A stretch of DNA of 64,000 bases from Corallium rubrum (Eukaryota > Cnidaria > Anthozoa > Scleralcyonacea > Coralliidae): the NCBI GenBank assembly GCA_964035015.1, contig CAXIUP010000261.1:331001-395000 (forward strand), written 5' to 3'. Shown here one piece after another: positions 51,431 through 61,607 of this stretch (position 1 is the stretch's first letter; each line of letters opens with the position of its first letter). The notes under the pieces are model-generated. The model ran no database searches. It was not told the DNA's origin and worked only from the letters and a program-made list of their open reading frames with translations. Both the position numbers and the translations under genes were made by a program.

Positions 51431-52560
51431 AGAGAGAGAGAGATTAGCATGTAAGAGAGAGAGAGAGAGAGATTAGCATGTAATTAATATTTTCCACAAA
51501 GCAATAACACTTTTTTGCACATGGATACGTAGTACATTTTCAATCTCAACCCGACTTATGGATCAGGAAACAATTTTTACGTTTCCTTACTTTGAAAAAA
51601 ATGAATTCATGTATATTTTTTGGTATATAATCAATAATTTAGATATCGTCATCATTTTATTTTTTCAAATTATTTTTGGTTTGGTTTGAACGTAATACCA
51701 CATGCGTATTCGAAATTTCTGTCTCTGGCACAATGTATAAACGATTTTGTTTTGTTTGACATAAAATTAACCATTTTTGTAAGACATTGCTTTTTAATAT
51801 TTGGGTTTAACCAACAAACAAAACAATTTCAATTTTCGGCTAAATTAACTTGACTAAAGCTATATATTCCAATACTTAGGAATGAACAACATTAGAATAT
51901 ATTTACACCCCGAAAGAATTATCATACATGTATTAGCATGTTATTAATATGCATGGCACACAATTTTTGTCATATATATTGTTACAGAGTAGCTTTTCCA
52001 TCGTAACGAGGTATATATTTCAAGCTTTTGTTACTTTAACATACACATAAACTAATTATTTTGATACAGTACGTTTTGGAAAAAAAGGCAAATCTTTTTT
52101 GTATATAATTTGTAATATTTTAGATGACGTCGTAATTATATAAAATTATTTTGACTTGGTTTTAAAAATAAAAAGACATGCTCATTCGCGATTTTCATGC
52201 TCGCACAATGTATAAATAATTTTATAAATCTAATGTATGAATATATTATATTGACAATATAACTAACCAATTTTTTAACATTTGTGTTTAAGAAACAAAC
52301 CAACAAAACAAACAACTTTAACTAAAATATCTTGACTTAAGGTATATATGTAAATATTTAGATTAACAAACGTATAATATTTTATAGAGAGAAAGCGGTA
52401 ACATAGATATATTAGCATGTCATTAATATTTGGTACAACACAAGAACGATGTGTGGCACATTGACAGAATATTTTCCATCTTAACTTGGTTTATAGATGA
52501 GCAAACATTTCAACGTTTTTATTACTTTTTGACAGAATGGAGAAGAATATACAATGTAAT
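51431..52560. repeat. tandem array of about 485-bp units, right part
   Basis: After a (GA)n run and a duplicated GATTAGCATGTAA, units resume with landmarks ATTTAGATATCGTCATCATT (51639) and TTTTAGATGACGTCGTAATT (52122), 483 bp apart, and a third partial unit from about 52385. Together with 45930-46856 this is one array split by LINE-b and LINE-c. Confidence 0.85.
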
Positions 52561-55408
52561 GTGTTATGCTTTATATTTTGTTTAGTTAATTAATTCACAG
52601 TGACATCAAATTTTCTATTAAAATTACACAGATACATAGCATAGCCATATAGCTTCAGTAAAATAACAAGTAATAGAATAGACAAAAGACTGTTAATATT
52701 TTTTTGGTAGTTTACAGATTTTAGAGATAAAGAGATAAATAACAGCAGCAATCGACGTAATTTGAGCAATTAGTACAAGCAAACAGAGATTATAATGTTG
52801 CACCAGTAATGGTAACTGCTCTTGTTGAATCACTGCAAATAATAAACATGTTTCTTCAATTATTCTATACATATAAAACAACCATTTACACTTATTCTCT
52901 ACTAACTGTCGTTCATTACAGTAGCACTACTACAGATACTAAGACGTATATTTTTGCCCGATAGAAACGAGGACTGTGATACCTCTCTCTTCAACAAGAC
53001 GACATGAATAGCACATCTTACTAAGTTTTAAACACGGTTAATTTAGCAAAAGAACATTTTGAAAATGTTCAGCACTCACCAGTTTATTTAATTTGAAAGT
53101 TAACAACTTTAATACACGTCTATATCTTTCTCGATGCAAAGGATTTTACGTCACTTCAATAGTTTCACATTTGAGTTAACAAAATGAAAGCGATGACTAC
53201 ACACACGACGCAGGACTGGTAACCAATCCGTATTTGTTTAATTCATGACGCAAAAAACTTGCATAAATAATTTATCTCAACGTTCCTTTTTTATTCTACG
53301 AATTTGTAACATAAACCATGAGAAACAGCTGAAACGGCCATACAGGTACATATTCGAATGTTACCATTAACTATATTTAAGAATTATTTAACCAAAATGC
53401 AGGTGAATAGTGATGCATTTTTAACAACGACGCAAAACAGAGAAGTGTTCTTCTATATTAACGTAACTGCAATACAAATTTATTTTTACACTTTTAATTA
53501 ATTGTTAAAAAGTGCGCTATTTCTGGCAAATCATTTCCCGATAAATGACAATTTTTTCACGGAGTTGAAAACTAAGTATCTCCAGGAAAGAAGCATAATA
53601 AGTAGCCCCGTCTCTCCTCTGCCACCACTCCTGCGTCAACTGCAGTAAATAATATAAATAAGAACTGTCACAGTCAATCGATCCAACGAAGTGTGGTCTC
53701 AGCGCACGTAACAAAATACAAAGAAAGAAAGCAACAAAATGGACAAATAATATTTGTGTTACAATTTAGAGATAAGTTGTTTCTATTTCAGCTGCACTGG
53801 CTAAATATGGCATATGTTTTCATTGGTGTTAATAGTATTAAATCATGCATCCGTTTAACTCTAGACAATGCTACATAACCCGATCCAGGGGAACAGTATC
53901 GTCACATACTTTAGATACGGGCTCTAGCCACTAACATTCAGCCAACAGAGTACCTCATAAATCAAGAAATAATGAAATAAGCATCGTTTACAACGTGTTA
54001 TTCTATCTATGTGTCACTAAGAATTATACAATACTGTTTCAACACATTGTGAAAATCTTTGAAACACCTAAATAAACCATATAGTACGATATATCCTCAA
54101 ATAATATTTAGCTATTTCTAACCTCTTCTATATATATATTGTATACTTCGTGTACGCAGTCACAAAGTGCTACACATTAATCGACTACTTGAAGTAAGCA
54201 GAATATAATGCTTCGCATAATTATCGTTCTGAAGTATAGCTACTTCAAGTAGAGTATTATGTAGCATCATTCTCCAGTCTGTCGTCATCTTATTTCACGA
54301 TTGATAAAATGGCACCTGAAATATATAAATATATAAATAATTTATTGACCTTTTTGAATTTATAACTGTTCTTTTCCCGTCATTTTCCATGTAAAATAAG
54401 TACTATTGATCTAGCCTATATTCGTATAAACGTTTCTGAAGTTTAGTTTTTCGTTTGTTTTTGCTAAACAAGAAGCCGTCAGTTAAATTCAGAGAAAAAC
54501 TTTGAGCCCCAGATGGCTCTGGAACCCACAACCTTCTCAGGAGCCGTGCAGGGGAGGGGCAGATTGATTTGTTTATTAAATTGAATGACGAGATAGATTA
54601 AAAATTATGTGGTTTGTCTTCATAATTTTTTGTTAAAAAATCCTTCAAAATGCTGGAAATAACGTTTTATAGCTTTAGCAATAAAAATTGGTGAAAAAAT
54701 TGGCGAAAGCCCCCATTCCTTTTATTAGCCACCTCACTTTAAAAGCCGCCCCACAGGCCCTCCTTCTACAGTGTTTTCCGCATCATACCAATTCACTCTA
54801 AGAATTTCACATCCTACCTCACGAACCATTACAGAATCAGTAACCCCAATACAAACTCAAAAATTAATCAATAAAATAAATCCATGGCATTTTGCAAATT
54901 GGGAGACATCTTTTTTTAATTACCTACATTGAGCTCTTGCACATATTGTCGAGCTGAGTGACAAATCCATATATAACAAAGATGACATGCTCCAAAACAA
55001 AAACGCAATAATTAAATATTTATTAACGGCAAATTGGTAAGACCTTTATGAAACAAGATTAGTAACCCATAAAAAAAACAAAAAGATCAACAGATACTAT
55101 TTTCTAAAAAACTTGATAACATCCTCCTTATTCTCGAGACCTCGACAGCAGTCAATTTCCAAAACTAACAACATCCTCCTTCTTTTTGACATCTCCCCCA
55201 AGGCACGCTCTTTCCAAAATGGCTACCATCATGACGCATTATTAAAATGCAATGGGGGGGGGGGGGGGGGGGTGGAAATTTAAAAAAAAGTTACAATAAA
55301 GTTAGTTACCATTAGTGACAAATGGTTGTTATTTGAAATTTTCTAGTGAACATCTTCGGTAAGGAAAAACTGTGTAAGTGAACAGTACGTGTTAGGTGAC
55401 ACTTGTAA
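52561..55408. other. no supported gene
   Basis: AT-rich DNA. Small features: a fold-back ACTACTTGAAGTA/TACTTCAAGTAG (54182 and 54240), a (TA)n patch near 54131, an 18-base G-run near 55255, and a dispersed-repeat-like ACAGAATCAGTAACC phrase at 54830 recalling the 31.6-kb satellite. Frames at 52693-52881 (hydrophobic) and 53517-53714 show no domain. Confidence 0.4.
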
Positions 55409-55848
55409 TAACTGGCTTGTGTCAGCCAAGTGTTCATAGCGGCGTTGCTTTTTGATGTCGGCTCTTCCTATCATTGTGAAGCAGAATTCGCCAAGCGTCG
55501 GATTGTTCACCCACCAATTGGCATTTGCACTTGGCTAAAAAGCCAATGGTGCGAAGCTACCATCTGTTGGATTATGACTGAATGCCTCTAAGTCAGAATC
55601 CGTGCTAGAACGCAACGATGCATTGTCCCGGACATTCGTTGGAGAAGGAAGATAGAAGCTGTATTGCTTCCTGCGTCACAACGTGCTTTCTGGAGTAGAA
55701 CACACACCGAAACACTAAACAGACTCAAATATACATTTGCTAGGACTAAATCATTTGCAGACAACTTAAATAGAGAATGGGGTATTGTAAGCAGAAGAGT
55801 AGCCTTGTTGCTACGATCTACTAAGATTAATCCCTTGTTCTTTGATTT
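55409..55848 (+). rRNA. 28S rRNA 3' part, unit B (pseudogene)
   Basis: It begins at the same base as in unit A (TAACTGGCTTGTG). About 120 bases, including the sarcin-ricin loop and GGTTTAGACCGTCGTGAG, are deleted after TTGTTCACCCACC. A 137-base insertion lies at 55661-55797. It ends CTACTAAGATTAATCCCTTG. It is clearly non-functional. Confidence 0.92.
55661..55797 (+). other. 137-bp insertion in 28S 3' part, unit B
   Basis: It lies between GATAGAAGCT and AGTAGCCTTGTTGC, which are close neighbours in unit A. The frame RTHTETLNRLKYTFARTKSF is open but short. AGAAG flanks both edges. Origin unknown. Confidence 0.6.
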
Positions 55849-55989
55849 TTTTTTATATTTCTTTTTTTCCTGCCAAAAAACATTCTCCTTGATTAAATTT
55901 ATTTCTACTTACTTGTTTGTTGTGGTTTCGTTAGTGTAGTCTTTAGAAAATTTGCAACAGTTTTTGATAAAATCTCCCATAGTTGGATT
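55849..55989 (+). other. rDNA 3' external spacer, unit B
   Basis: Matches 20476-20597 of unit A and joins directly to ITS1-like sequence at TTGGATT/CCTTGCATGG, with no 18S and no 5' external spacer. Confidence 0.7.
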
Positions 55990-56258
55990 CCTTGCATGGT
56001 TACCCCTTACAACAACGTGCTGTTATAACAACCCGAGCCAGTAGTCATTGCCAACGGCTGCACACTCACAAACACGTCTGGTCAATTACTACTAGGCGTT
56101 TTCGGGTCACGGACACTGACAGCTTGAACTGAATGGTGGGCTCCTTGCTCTGCTTCTCCTGTTTTCCTTCTCTTATCACCTGTTAAACTGTAATTGCAAC
56201 ACACACACCCCTCTCCTCCAAAAAAAATAATGATTTGAACAAATAAAAAGCAATAGGC
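55990..56258 (+). other. ITS1-like spacer, unit B
   Basis: Near-identical order of words to 24171-24431 of unit A; small substitutions and short indels only. Confidence 0.75.
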
Positions 56259-56415
56259 ACAACTTTTAACGGTGGATCTCTTGGCTCGTGCATCGATGAA
56301 GAACGCAGCTAACTGCGAAACGTAGTGTGAATTGCAGATTTCAGTGAATCATCGAATTTTTGAACGCAAATGGCGCTTTTGGTTATGCCGAGAGCATGTC
56401 TGTTTGAGTGTTGCT
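56259..56415 (+). rRNA. 5.8S rRNA, unit B
   Basis: ACAACTTTTAACGGTGGATC, GCATCGATGAAGAACGCAGC and GAACGCAAATGGCGCTTTTG are as in ordinary animal 5.8S, better preserved than unit A. Both copies share GCGAAACGTAGTG. Confidence 0.95.
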
Positions 56416-56564
56416 ACTAAATCGTGCATCGTTTCTTGCATGACCTTTGGAGTCTCATGGTGTTTCGCCGTGTCCCCCTAAATAGATTAGCATTCAAGTA
56501 CATCGCGTAGCCAAAATGTTCACAGACTTCGCGTGTGCCGCATTGCTTTCCATGGTGGCTATTT
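56416..56564 (+). other. ITS2, unit B
   Basis: About 150 bp, containing CATCGTTTCTTGCATGACCT, which unit A lacks. Confidence 0.8.
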
Positions 56565-58683
56565 GACCTCAGATCAGGCAAGACTACCCGCTGGACTTCA
56601 GCATATCAGTAAGCAGAGGAGAAGAAACTAACCAAGATTTCCTCAGTAATGGCGAATGAAGAGGAAACGGCTCAAATTTGTAATCGCCGTAGATTGCAGT
56701 GGTGAATTGTATTCTCGAGAAGTACTCCCCTGGCAAATCGACTTTGTCTAAGTCGCTTGGAACAGCACGTCGAGGAGGGTGACAACCCCGTACGTGGCAA
56801 GGCTCGAATGCCGACGACGTTCTTTCGAAGAGTCGGGTTGTTTGGGAATGCAGCCTTAAATTGGTGTTAAACTCCGCGTAAAGCCAAATACCGGCACGAG
56901 ACCGATAGCGAACAAGTACCGCGAGGGAAACATGAAAAGGACTTTGAAAGGAGAGTTAAAGAGTACGTGAAACCGTTAAAAGGGAAGCGAATGAAACCAG
57001 CAATTTGCCTTGCCGGATTCAGTCGCCTGCACTTGATCACGTGCTTGTTCGCGATTTTTTTAGATGTGACTCGTGCAATTCGCCGAGCAAAGGCGGCGCA
57101 CTTCTGGTAGGTGAGTGTCAGCATCAGATTGTCACGGGTTAAAAAGTTGCGATGAAGGTAGATCCTTCGGGATTGTTCAGTATCGCAAACAAATCACCTG
57201 TGGCTGTCTGTGGTCTGTTGCAATGCGTACCTCCGTGGCTTGGCTGGTGTCCTGCCCTGTTGATGCGGTTGTCGTCTGCGGTGGACGGCTATGCCAGTCC
57301 GTCCAAACTGCTCCCCGTCTACAGGTCAGGGTGCACATGCCACGCGTTGACGATGCTGATGAAAATACGGTCCCATCCGACCCGTCTTGAAACACGCACC
57401 AAGGAGTCTTAACATGTGCGCGAGTCTGTGGGTGATTGAAACCCGGTGGCGAAATGAAAGTGAAGGGAACTTTTTGGTTGCTGAGGTGAGAAGCCCGGCC
57501 GTCGTGGCCCAGCCGTATCATTGACCGACCTGTTCTAATCTTGAAATGTTTGAGTAAGAGCGTAGCTTTTGGGACCCGAAAGATGGTGAACTATGCCTGA
57601 ATAGTGTGTAGCCAGCGGAAACACTGGTGAAAGCTCGTAGCGATTCTGACGTGCAAACCAATCGTCAAATTTGGGTATAGTGGGGAAAGTCTAATCGAAC
57701 CATATACAGTTTTAGGATAGCTGGGACTCCTCCGATGCAGTTTTATCAGGTAAAATGAATGATTAGAGTCTTAGGGTCGAAATGGCTTTAACCTATTCTC
57801 AAACTTTAAATTGGTAAGAAGTCCAACTTGCTCGAATGAATCCAGACAATGGAATGCGAGTCCTTAGTGGGCCATTTTTGGCAAGCAGAACTGGTGATGC
57901 AGGATGAACCGAACGTCGCGCTAAGGTGATCAAGTAGACGCTCATCAGATCACACAAAAGGTGTTGGTCGATATTGACAGCAGGACGGTGGCCATGGAAG
58001 TCGGAATCCGCTAAGGAGTGTGTAATAACTCACCTGCCGAATCGACTAGCCCTGAAAATGGATGGCGCTCAAGCGTCGCACCCATACTCGGCCGTCGGAG
58101 CAAATGCCCTAGTTTCGACGAGTAGGAGGGCGTGGAGGTCGTGACGCAGCCTTCGACGCGAGTCAGGGTGAAAGGTCCTCTGGTGCAGATCTTGGTGGTA
58201 GTATCAAATATTCAAATGAGAACTTTGAAGACTGAAGCAGAGAAAGGTTCCATGTGAACAGCAGTTGGACATGGATGAGTCGATCCTAAGACACAGGAAA
58301 GTTCCGTTATAAAGCGCCCACTTTCGGGGGCCACCTGTCGAAAGGGAATCGGGTTAATATTGCCGAACCAGAACAGGGATATGGCCACTTGTGGCACACA
58401 GCGGTAACGCAAGCGAACTCTGAAACGTCGGCGAGAGTCCCGGGAAGAGTTCCCTCTTCTTTTTAAACGGACTGTCACCGTGGAATCGGTTTAGCCGGAC
58501 TCCACAGAACTTGTGGGGTCAGGTGCGCCTTCGACGGCCCTTGAAAATCCAGGGGAGTTGTTCATTTTCTTGTCTGGCGGTACTCATAACCTAGTAGGTC
58601 TCCAAGGTGAGCAGCCTCTAGTCGATAGGAAAATGTAGGTAATGGAAGTCGGCAAAATGGATCAGTAACTTCGGTCAGGCTGG
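56565..58683 (+). rRNA. 28S rRNA 5' part, unit B (pseudogene)
   Basis: It follows unit A base for base with many substitutions and deletions: the CTAGTAGCTGGTTCCCTCCG block is lost near 57706, and part of the GTTTAGCCGGAGGTAGGGTT region near 58497. It breaks off at about 58683, far short of the R2 site, and is fused to internal R2 sequence, so a deletion has removed the intervening 28S and R2 5' end. Protein frames over it are artefacts. Confidence 0.93.
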
Positions 58684-58840
58684 TTTAATCACTGAAGTTG
58701 CGAACATGCCTACTAGGTTGTGTCCGGGACGTACCTGTGTGTCGGGGACAGACTATATTCCTAATAATTTAGATGCTGCGCGCTGATGGCAATATATTAC
58801 ATGTCTGTCAGTATTGTCGCAAAATTTACAAATCAAAAGG
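58684..58840 (+). pseudogene. R2 fragment (zinc-finger region), unit B
   Basis: TTTAATCACTGAAGTTGCGA onward matches unit A 27259-27456 with about 33 bases deleted after GATGCTGC. It ends at AAATCAAAAGG, where the Polinton-type element starts. It shows that unit B also descends from an R2-bearing rDNA copy. Confidence 0.9.
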
Positions 58841-59266
58841 AGTAGTATAGGACTTAGGGGTACCGGCACACTTTTTTTTATTTTGCCACAAACAGCCTAA
58901 AAAAGTTGGAATTTAACGGGAGAGGACGTTTGAAAGGGTAAACTGTTTTTTTTCCCCATTTTTAAAGTATAAGCTGCCGAAAAATGGGTTTTAAAAAGTA
59001 CAGCAGATTTTCCTCCTTTCAAAAACGCTTCACAGAAGCTTGGCTGTCCCATTAGAACACCTCATATTGTTGGATTTAATGGATACTTCGATGAGTCCAA
59101 AAATATGACATGTGGGGTTAGGGCAGGTGGTTTACCCAACCGTATGTAAATTACTCCCATTAATTATTAACCATGTGAATGCTGTGCAGGTGGTAAGGGG
59201 GATGGCCAATCAGCTTTTAACCCATCAATTAGAGTTTTGGTTTTGGTTTTGGTTTTAACTCAGAGT
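58841..59266. repeat. Polinton terminal noncoding region (presumed terminal inverted repeat)
   Basis: 426 bases without coding sense, with T-runs and three TTTTGG units at about 59235-59256. Polinton termini carry long inverted repeats; the partner end lies outside the window, so this is inference. Confidence 0.6.
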
Positions 59267-59852
59267 TTAGTTAGTTTCCGGTTTTTGTTCGACTACTTTT
59301 GTCCTATGTTGGTATACATGTTTTCCCACAGTTATACCCCCAGATAACAGTCCGAGACATGGTAGATATGGTGTGACAATTGCCACAACTTTACCAACAT
59401 CACTCTTTAACACTTCATCTTTCTGTAGCTCGGTGTCTAGCGCCTCAGAGCTTCCTACGGCGTCCAAACCACCGAGAACATTAGAGAACCTACTGACCAC
59501 ATATCAGTCAAGAATTCATTAGCTCTTTCCATCCTTCTGGCCTCATATTCAACGTACAGCTTATCCACAACCTTTACCGATGCTTTTCTGATGTAGCTGA
59601 CTGACTGAGTCCCCTCACCATCTTCTGATAGTTTTATTAGGTCACTCCTCTTCTTGTTGGTGTCATCGGTTGGTGGGGATGTTGGGTTGGTTTTCTCAGC
59701 CTTTTTTAGCTCATTGACGAACTCATCGACGAGGTTGGTGACTTCAGTAGGTACTTCCGTTTCTGGTTCCCCAACAGATGTCTCGACTGATTCCATGGCA
59801 GATGGCTTGATTTTTTCCCAACTTTCACCGGTTTAGTTTTCCTTTCAGCCAT
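59267..59852 (-). pseudogene. Polinton minor protein of unknown function
   Basis: The start ATG (59852) is one base after the ATPase stop, and the first residues are basic. The frame shifts at an A-run near 59812, continues as an acidic, Pro/Thr/Glu-rich segment (ETEVPTEVTNLVDEFVNELK) and SVSYIRKASVKVVDKLYVEY, shifts again near 59500, then ends in a hydrophobic stretch (VVAIVTPYLPCLGLLSGGIT). Without the two indels it would be about 195 residues. The hydrophobic tail suggests membrane association. I do not recognise the family. Confidence 0.6.
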
Positions 59853-59853
59853 C

Positions 59854-60465
59854 TTACTGTAGACCAGATTTTGGGATGACCACCTTATACGTGTACGGAT
59901 GCCTTAACATAACCTCAAGCCTAGTGTATTTGTTTTCTTTTAACTTTTCAATTACCCCTATGACGTTATCACGGTCGAAGCCACCCAGGTAGTCATCAGT
60001 AATAATCTTCATATCGGTTTTGTTGGGGTTGGAGAACGTTACCAGCTTACTGATATTCTCCCTATAAGGTTTTGTGATAGCTGTTAGCTGTTGTGTGATT
60101 ACAATAGTTGACAGATTGTAGTGTCGGGCACTGAAGGCTAATTTAACCAACTCACTTGTTCTGTTCTTTACGGTTTGTCCACTAGCACAGTCGTCGAGAA
60201 CTATTAGTATTTTGGAACCTTTGAATATTCTGACAATGTGTTTCAGTATAATTTCGACGTTGTCCTGACTACACTCCACAGCGATGAAGTCCGGGCCGGG
60301 GGTGTACCTCCAAGTAGTATAGGTTTCGTTCCAGCTAAACGTCGGATAGAGCAGAACGATGTAGTCGAAGAACCCGAAGTATTCATTTTCCAACATCTTC
60401 AGGAGATACCAGGTTTTTCCACAAGCAGTCATACCAGTGACCAACATATTGAACGGGTGATCCAT
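59854..60465 (-). CDS. A32/FtsK-like genome-packaging ATPase
   Basis: 203 codons, uninterrupted. Walker A is GMTACGKT at residues 11-18, preceded by MDHPFNMLV, as in packaging ATPases of adenovirus-like and NCLDV-like elements. Walker B is ILIVLDDC (Asp91-Asp92). A downstream TIVITQQLTAI fits the sensor strand with its Gln, then NISKLVTFSNPNKTDMKII. The enzyme would pump element DNA into capsids. Length fits the family. Its ATG directly follows the stop codon of the capsid-like gene (TAAATG), and its stop lies one base before the next ATG. The plus-strand frame at 60238-60480 is a shadow. Confidence 0.9.
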   Translation of the reverse strand: MDHPFNMLVTGMTACGKTWYLLKMLENEYFGFFDYIVLLYPTFSWNETYTTWRYTPGPDFIAVECSQDNVEIILKHIVRIFKGSKILIVLDDCASGQTVKNRTSELVKLAFSARHYNLSTIVITQQLTAITKPYRENISKLVTFSNPNKTDMKIITDDYLGGFDRDNVIGVIEKLKENKYTRLEVMLRHPYTYKVVIPKSGLQ

Positions 60466-61539
60466 TTAATACTGACTTGATTTTAGATTTTTGTTTACCA
60501 TGTTCACCAAACCATCACTCAGCACAAAGATTCGGCAGACTACATTAGCCACGGTCGCCTTTTTGGTGATCTCGATCAGGACCCCAGACTGTGTATTAAC
60601 AATTCTTTTCCCAGTCCCAACACTATCGCGATCCTCAATACTTCTCAAGTCAATCGCCAGAGCGAAGGCGTCCTTGTAGAACTTCCGGATTGTCATAAAA
60701 CTAATCGGACTCTTCCTTCCCACCGAATAGTCTTTTAGCTTCATCATAGAACCGGCTCTTTGGGATTCCCTGACTGAAGCCGGCGTTGGGTACACCCTCG
60801 GTTGTTAGCTTAACACTTTCGATGTTTGGATAGACGCATTCCTCACTATCGGCCCAGGTTTTATTTGTGAACATCATCACGATCCCCTTCATAGACTTCT
60901 GTGGGAGGTTAATGTGTTCGTTGATTAAGGTTGATCCAGCCACCCATTCAGTTGACTTCATTAGTGTTACATGTTCGTAGGACAGCGATCGGCCAGTTGT
61001 AAACAGCGAGGTTATTTCACTGGCGATGTCGGTGTTATCAACCGTCTCATACTCCAGTTCGAGGTTTTCCAGTGTGTAACCATCAGCAGATTCATTTGAC
61101 TGGGCCAGAATAATATCGCTCCCTTTGGTAAACTAATGATGTAGCGGAAGTTGTTGTACATCTCAAAGGGGGCATCCCTGGTCCTCGAGGATTTTATCCA
61201 GTTTACTTTGAGTTTTGTCCCATGGATTGTGAGCATCCATCTCTTCGATAGCCAGAGACCTCTGTATAAACCGAAGACACTTTCACCCGTGTTGTCGTAA
61301 ACAGTCTCACCGGCTAGCTTAATCACTAGCCTTTCAACCAGGAGTTTGGAGAGATTGTTTAGGAACCACGACTTGGTGTTGGTGTTCTTGAAGTCGAACA
61401 ATAAATGAAAGCTACCCGGGACCAAACAGCTATCAGGTTATAGCTTTGGTATGTCGATGTAGAGGTCCTCACCAGGGTTGACTTTGTTGGGATTCATGGT
61501 GATCGTGTGTCTTCTCCTACTTCCCTTGATCTCAGACAT
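60466..61539 (-). pseudogene. capsid-like protein of the Polinton (probable major capsid protein), broken
   Basis: It starts at ATG 61539 with a basic N-terminus and ends at 60466 directly before the ATPase ATG. An in-frame TAA follows IPKL near 61438. Frame changes lie near 61255, 61175, 61130 and 60705. Recognisable segments: VPGSFHLLFDFKNTNTKSWF, LAGETVYDNTGESVFGLYRG, SMKGIVMMFTNKTW and FYKDAFALAIDLRSIEDRDS. Length if continuous would be about 357 residues, short for a double jelly-roll capsid protein but in the right place next to the ATPase. The fold cannot be confirmed by eye. At least five lesions make this copy non-functional. Confidence 0.6.
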
Positions 61540-61607
61540 CTTCGGTCATCTGAATCCAGGTAACAGCTCTATCTGGCTTCTGTTGGTCATATACTACATG
61601 GTAGATT

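Noticed and set aside
52693..52881. 62-aa hydrophobic minus-strand frame with a possible membrane segment
   Set aside because: AT-rich DNA favours Leu/Ile codons by chance. There is no domain, splice or expression evidence.
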